Source: Deltaproteobacteria bacterium RIFCSPLOWO2_02_FULL_57_26
GTDB lineage: Bacteria; Desulfobacterota; Binatia; UBA9968
Assembly: GCA_001798455.1 (NCBI GenBank)
Contig: MGSI01000034.1
Location: 1-7,993 of the forward strand
DNA: 7,993 nt
Direction of reading: 5' to 3'
The notes under the pieces: generated by a model
Told to the model about the DNA's origin: nothing
The model's database searches: none
What the model saw: only the letters and a program-made list of their open reading frames with translations
Made by a program: the position numbers and the translations under genes
Part shown: one piece after another, positions 5,050 to 7,993 of the stretch
How positions within the stretch are numbered: the first letter of the stretch is position 1
Layout: each line of letters begins with the position of its first letter

Positions 5050-6489
5050 TCACCCCGCGTAGACCCAGAAGTCGCTGACGACCGTGGCGCCCGACGGCGG
5101 CAGCGGACCGGGAACCTGCACGGCGGCGAAGGGATGCGGCTGTTTGCCGAAGCGGTCCGACCATGCCGCCGCGACCCCCGCGAAGTCCTTCATGTCGGTC
5201 ATGAAATACTGCGCGCGCACGATGTTGCGCGAGGTGACGCCGACGGCCTTGCACACCGCTTCGGCGTAATCCAGCAGCATCGCGCCCTGGGCCCGGCCGG
5301 CGAGGCTCAAACCGTCGAACGCGGCCGCGTTGGCGGCGCCGGGGACGGAACCGTCGCGCCCGACGGCCATCAGCCCCGACGCGAAGACGAGGTCGCCCGC
5401 GCGCACGCAGGGCCCGTAGGTGGCCAAGCCGGGAATGTCGACCCGCACCACCTCCTTGCGGCGAGTCGAGCCGCCCTTCAGCGCGATCAGGTTGATCTCG
5501 ATCATGCCTTCGGAGCTGGCGTAGTCCTTCGCGGGCACCAGCGTGACCGCGCACGGGATCTCGCGGAAATACTGCGACCAGACATCCATGAAATCCGGGA
5601 AGTTGTCGACGCCGCGGATATAGGCCTGCGCCTTGAGGCTGTGCTCGAGGGCGGAGCCTGCGGCCTTGAGCGACGGCTCGAGCCGTTCCTTGATCACGGT
5701 GTGGACCTGGCGGCGGAAGCCGGTCTGCCCGCCCCAGCGCCTCGTCTCCGGAATCTTCACGTGCGGCGGCAGCTCTCCGTCCTTCAGCGCCATGTTGCCG
5801 GCGACGAAGACGAGATCGTTGACCACCATCGCCGGGAAATAGCCCGACGCGGAGATCGGCTGGTTGGGCAGCCGAATCCCTTCCACGGTCACGCCCGGGC
5901 CCGGAACGACGGCAAGCAGCGAGGTGTGGGTGTTGGTGCGCGCGGTGAAGCAGCGCTCCATGATGATCGAGGTGCTCGGCGGGATGAACTGGCCGAACTC
6001 GGCGAAGCGGGCGAGATGGTACGCCGAGACGGCCGGACCCATGGTGTAATACTGATCGACGCGCACGGCGTTGCCGAGGTCCGCGCCGAACTCCTTCAGG
6101 ATCCGGCGCATGCGCTGGAGGATGTAGTCGGCCTCGCGCCGCAGCGGCGGACGCCCGCTCAGCCGATGGCCCGGCGGGCCCTCGACCTCGGGCGCGAGCC
6201 CATGCTCGAAATCGTAGGCTTCGTGGCCGTTGAGGAAGATCCAGGGACCGGCCTTGACGGCATAGGCGTAGCTGATCGCCGTGCCGACGAGGCGATCGAC
6301 GGATTTGACGGTGACCGCGGCGCCGGCACGCGCACTTGCGCCGCCGCCCGCTTGCGCGAGTTGGACCGTCGAGCCCGCCGGATCGGCCCGTGCCGCCAGT
6401 GACGGCAGGATGACCGCTCCCGCCAGCGCGGCGCCTTTGACGAAGAAGTCACGACGATCCATTCGATTGCCTTCATGAAGCGTGTTCAT
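5050..6489 (-). CDS. Tat-exported protein with three tandem Rid (YjgF/UK114) domains
   Basis: This is a 479-residue protein. Residues 11-18 (DRRDFFVK) and the hydrophobic run GAALAGAVILPSLAARA look like a twin-arginine signal, with probable cleavage after A33-R34-A35. Three Rid-like repeats follow at about 70-196, 212-338 and 355-477. Each has an AG-x-hydrophobic strand (AGPWIFLNG, NDLVFVAGN, AGDLVFASGL), a long helix, and an R-x-x-Y-x-x (V-DQYYTM, KAQAYIRG, RAQYFMTD) segment. None has an arginine at the RidA R105 position (segments PPSTSIIMER, PCAVTLVPAK, HPFAAVQVPG), so ordinary imine deaminase activity is doubtful; they may bind a ligand or be structural. ATG at 6489 is chosen because GGAGG lies five bases upstream and the signal begins there; the open frame to 6687 and the ATG at 6462 are weaker. 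The DNA is markedly GC-rich compared with both neighbours. Confidence 0.85.
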   Translation of the reverse strand: MNTLHEGNRMDRRDFFVKGAALAGAVILPSLAARADPAGSTVQLAQAGGGASARAGAAVTVKSVDRLVGTAISYAYAVKAGPWIFLNGHEAYDFEHGLAPEVEGPPGHRLSGRPPLRREADYILQRMRRILKEFGADLGNAVRVDQYYTMGPAVSAYHLARFAEFGQFIPPSTSIIMERCFTARTNTHTSLLAVVPGPGVTVEGIRLPNQPISASGYFPAMVVNDLVFVAGNMALKDGELPPHVKIPETRRWGGQTGFRRQVHTVIKERLEPSLKAAGSALEHSLKAQAYIRGVDNFPDFMDVWSQYFREIPCAVTLVPAKDYASSEGMIEINLIALKGGSTRRKEVVRVDIPGLATYGPCVRAGDLVFASGLMAVGRDGSVPGAANAAAFDGLSLAGRAQGAMLLDYAEAVCKAVGVTSRNIVRAQYFMTDMKDFAGVAAAWSDRFGKQPHPFAAVQVPGPLPPSGATVVSDFWVYAG

Positions 6490-6811
6490 ATGCTCCTCCC
6501 GGAAATTTCGGTTTTTGGACGGCCGCAACTGTTTGCCGAGTAGGCCGACATTCCCCAGATGAACGTTGGTTCCGAACGTCAGAGTATCGATTGATGATAG
6601 AACCTTTCTCCTCAAAAACGCAAATTTTGTTCGCTTTTTTGTAGGAACCATGCTTCTGATTTCAGATGATTTCAAGATTTCAGGCATGCCTGGGTAGGAA
6701 GTTCCTTTTGAGGGTCAGTGGTCGAGAAGTCGAAATTACCCCGAACGCCTCGGTGCCAGCCGACGCTTGAGAGGCTCCAGGAACAATCGGAATAAGCGAA
6801 CTGGCCCCGTC
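6490..6811. other. Intergenic region upstream of the triple-Rid gene
   Basis: No convincing gene. The frame of the triple-Rid gene stays open to 6687, but the strong ribosome-binding site at 6489 argues against an extension. It holds boundary repeat copy 3 (6695-6707) and a perfect 12-base palindrome CAGGCATGCCTG (6681-6692). A weak minus-strand TTGCGT-N18-TATCAT pair lies near 6622-6593. The part from 6708 to 6811 shows nothing recognisable. Confidence 0.5.
6695..6707. repeat. Boundary repeat, copy 3 (shortened)
   Basis: It reads TAGGAAGTTCCTT; the leading ATGA of the other copies is replaced by CTGGG. It lies about 105 bases left of remnant B and about 205 bases upstream of the triple-Rid start. 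Confidence 0.6.
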
Positions 6812-6831
6812 CCCCCTTTTATGGGGGAGAG

Positions 6832-6859
6832 AGTATCCGATAATTAAGTTTTATGTCAA
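6832..6859 (-). promoter_or_regulatory. Outward sigma70-type promoter in remnant B, reading toward the triple-Rid gene
   Basis: TTGACA (6859-6854), a 16-base spacer and GATACT (6837-6832) lie on the minus strand, the same as in remnant A. It points at the triple-Rid gene, whose ATG is about 340 bases away, so transcription would cross boundary repeat copy 3. A TCCCCC/GGGGGA stem lies just at or after the expected start site. Confidence 0.5.
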
Positions 6860-6918
6860 ATCGCGGGCGGTTTCCGGACATGGCTGGACATTTTCTCCGC
6901 CTTCGGTTAAGGAGGCTT

Positions 6919-7209
6919 TTAAATTAGCTGGCTGTCCCTCGATCTTCCTCGGGACGGTGAGTTTATCGAACAGTAGGAGAGGTCAAGGGTGATTTCTGGA
7001 GGGCTTCTGTCCGACGGAGCCTGGACCACTTCCCATAGACCCAGGTGTTGAAGGATCTTTTTGATGACATCTGGCTGGTCGATGCTTCGACAAACTCAGC
7101 ACGGTGAGCAAGGTCGAACCGTGAAGCTAATGATGCGCATCTCTCCGTGACACTTAGGACAGGTAAGACGGTCTGTTTCATAGACCTTTCTGACAAAGTA
7201 GGACCAGTG
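6919..7209 (-). pseudogene. IS91-family transposase, C-terminal zinc-ribbon fragment (copy B)
   Basis: It translates as HWSYFVRKVYETDRLTCPKC, then HGEMRIISF, the same 13-codon insertion with TGA, then IDQPDVIKKILQHLGLWEVV, and ends SINSPSRGRSRDSQLI with TAA (6921-6919). The tryptophan in HWSYF matches the W-R/K-x-(F/L)-(I/V)-x-K-V-Y block of the family; copy A has lost it at its uppP junction. The two copies differ at several codons but keep the same frame, so they diverged after the hairpin inserted. Non-functional. Confidence 0.7.
7086..7118. repeat. REP-like hairpin inside transposase fragment B
   Basis: This is the same 33 bases as 3570-3602, with arms TTCGAC/GTCGAA and CTCA/TGAG. It sits at the same transposase codon as in copy A. 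Confidence 0.8.
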
Positions 7210-7345
7210 CCTTGAAGTTCCGTGTTTGGTCCTTAACGGGCCTGCTCCTTTTTTGGGGAGTTTTGGGCGGAGTATTCTGGTGGCTCTCTAAACGGGGAAC
7301 GTACCACTCTTGAAACAATAGTGGACGAACCCCGGGTTAGTCAGA

Positions 7346-7374
7346 TTGCAGATGTCTCCGCGCTTGGATATACT
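7346..7374 (+). promoter_or_regulatory. Sigma70-type promoter of the toxin-antitoxin operon
   Basis: TTGCAG (7346-7351), a 17-base spacer and TATACT (7369-7374) form a near-consensus promoter. The start site would be near 7381, about 23 bases before the antitoxin ATG. Type II operons are normally repressed by antitoxin binding over the promoter, but no clear operator palindrome is seen. Confidence 0.6.
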
Positions 7375-7403
7375 GACCTTAACTGTTTGCGGAGAAAGAC
7401 GCT

Positions 7404-7643
7404 ATGCAGGCGCACGCAATTCTAGAAAAAACCAAACTAATTAAGAACGCGAAAGGTAGGCCAGTTAGAGCAGTCTTGCCGTATAGAGCGTACAGGGAGT
7501 TGGTTGAGCTTAAGATTAGCCAAGAGATCTACGAGCGCCCAGAAACGCAGGAAGCGATTCGTAGCTCTAGGCGCGATGTTGTAGCGGGTCGTGTGCGTCG
7601 GTTTAAGACTTTGTCAGAGGCGCTTCGGTGGCTCGACGAATAG
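7404..7643 (+). CDS. Type II antitoxin, Phd/YefM-like
   Basis: This is a 79-residue protein. Residues 7-33 (LEKTKLIKNAKGRPVRAVLP then YRAYREL) resemble the Phd/YefM-type N terminus that folds into the DNA-binding dimer, with the 'K-G-x-P-x-A-V-L-P-x-x-x-Y' pattern. The C-terminal part, TQEAIRSSRRDVVAGRV ... LSEALRWLDE, looks like the toxin-wrapping helix region. GGAG lies nine bases before ATG 7404 and a good promoter lies just upstream. The gene overlaps the downstream toxin by 16 bases, the usual coupling in such pairs. It should neutralise the toxin by direct binding and autorepress the operon. The family assignment is by pattern only; RelB-like is the alternative. Confidence 0.75.
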   Translation: MQAHAILEKTKLIKNAKGRPVRAVLPYRAYRELVELKISQEIYERPETQEAIRSSRRDVVAGRVRRFKTLSEALRWLDE

Positions 7644-7897
7644 TCCTCGATTTTTCCGAGACTTTTCGTCAAACCTATCGCGATCTTCCAGAACCCATTC
7701 AAAATAAAGTCCAAAAGCAACTTCGCTTTCTTTCCCGTGATCCGAGTCATCGGTCTCTTCATATTCATAAGCTGAACGACGAATGGGAATTTTATGTCGA
7801 TGTGCATTATCGATGTTTTTTCCGGCACAAGGGAAACGTTTATACCCTGCTCGCAGTCGGCACGCACAGCCTCGTAGACCGTTATAGGAAGCGTTGA
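7628..7897 (+). CDS. Type II toxin, RelE/ParE superfamily
   Basis: This 89-residue protein starts with GTG at 7628, inside the last codons of the antitoxin gene. Features of the RelE/ParE fold are visible: an N-terminal strand then a helix pair FRQTYRDLPEPIQNKVQKQL (13-32), the segment DPSHRSLHIHKLN (38-50), strands WEFYVDVHYRCFF (53-65) and VYTLLAVGTHSLVDRY (71-86). The YR (61-62) and the GTH near 78-80 are conserved in this group. RelE-type members cut ribosome-bound mRNA and ParE-type members poison gyrase; which applies here cannot be told. The GTG start and 16-base overlap imply translation coupled to the antitoxin. It appears intact, with stop TGA at 7895-7897. Confidence 0.85.
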   Translation: MARRIVLDFSETFRQTYRDLPEPIQNKVQKQLRFLSRDPSHRSLHIHKLNDEWEFYVDVHYRCFFRHKGNVYTLLAVGTHSLVDRYRKR

Positions 7898-7974
7898 GGT
7901 TTACGCAGCCCGACTCCAAAACGGCCGACGTCCACAACACTCCTCAAGAAGTTTTGACCCCGCGTCTAAATGAA

Positions 7975-7991
7975 ATGATAGGAAGTTCCTT
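7975..7991. repeat. Boundary repeat ATGATAGGAASTTCCTT, copy 4
   Basis: It reads ATGATAGGAAGTTCCTT, identical to copy 1 over 17 bases, and lies 77 bases after the toxin stop at the window edge. The 7898-7974 spacer shows no gene and no clear terminator. Confidence 0.7.
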
Positions 7992-7993
7992 TC

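Larger units (their letters stand above)
6812..7209 (-). mobile_element. IS91-like element remnant B
   Basis: This is the second copy of the element described at 3186-3690, in the same orientation and with the same landmarks: CCCCCCTTTTA, AGTATCCGATAA, TTATGTCAA, TAAGGAGGCTTTTAAAT and the GTCCC/GGGAC hairpin near 6933-6955. It is more compact, lacking the two extra blocks seen in A. At its left edge TCCCCC and GGGGGA (about 6810-6829) could form a stem. On the right, similarity to A ends near 7206, but the tnp-like frame can be read a little further before a stop. No catalytic domain remains. Confidence 0.65.

Noticed and set aside
5014..6402. Long plus-strand open frame (about 460 codons) opposite the triple-Rid gene
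   Set aside because: It is rich in Arg, Ala, Gly and Asp with no recognisable motif, as expected for the antisense of a GC-rich gene, and the minus strand has clear Rid domains and an SD.
7529..7940. Minus-strand open frames opposite the toxin-antitoxin genes
   Set aside because: They lie antisense to a coherent RelE/ParE-type pair with promoter and ribosome-binding site, and they have no motif of their own.
1..7993. CRISPR array, tRNA or rRNA genes
   Set aside because: No regularly spaced direct repeats and no recognisable tRNA or rRNA sequence were seen on either strand by eye.

Overview
This window is bacterial DNA, probably from an uncultured or soil-type lineage. The phylum cannot be fixed from the sequence; Deltaproteobacteria-, Rokubacteria- or Tectomicrobia-like groups are only a guess, based on gene content and the abundance of palindromic repeats. 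It is a patchwork: stretches of different base composition are joined at short repeats and transposase debris. Every protein gene is on the minus strand except a toxin-antitoxin pair at the right end.

Left part (1-3155, read right to left): a compact catabolic cluster. It encodes a small cupin (TTG start), a single-domain RidA imine/enamine deaminase, a beta-hydroxyacid dehydrogenase of the 3-hydroxyisobutyrate dehydrogenase type, and the alpha and beta subunits of a thiamine-diphosphate 2-oxoacid dehydrogenase E1 (beta is cut by the window edge). Two AT-rich imperfect inverted repeats flank the E1-alpha gene and run into its two ends. The cluster looks like a pathway that oxidises a hydroxyacid/oxoacid intermediate to an acyl-CoA, with RidA clearing reactive imines; the substrate is not evident.

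Middle part (3168-4986): remnant A of an IS91-like transposase (C-terminal zinc-ribbon part only) abuts a truncated undecaprenyl-diphosphatase gene (uppP). The uppP GTG start overlaps the stop of a soluble histidine kinase gene by one base. Next (5050-6489) comes a visibly GC-richer gene for a Tat-exported protein made of three tandem Rid (YjgF) domains, none of which shows the RidA catalytic arginine.

Right part (6695-7993): remnant B of the same IS91-like element, then a plus-strand type II toxin-antitoxin pair with a good sigma70-type promoter. Remnants A and B carry the same hairpin insertion, with an in-frame TGA, at the same codon of the transposase. Both also keep an outward-facing TTGACA-N16-GATACT sequence that points at the downstream minus-strand gene (cupin for A, triple-Rid gene for B). 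A 17-base near-palindrome, ATGATAGGAASTTCCTT, occurs four times (one copy shortened), each time at a boundary between these modules. No known named system is present. The most distinctive items are the exported triple-Rid protein, the paired transposase remnants with their outward promoters, and the boundary repeat.
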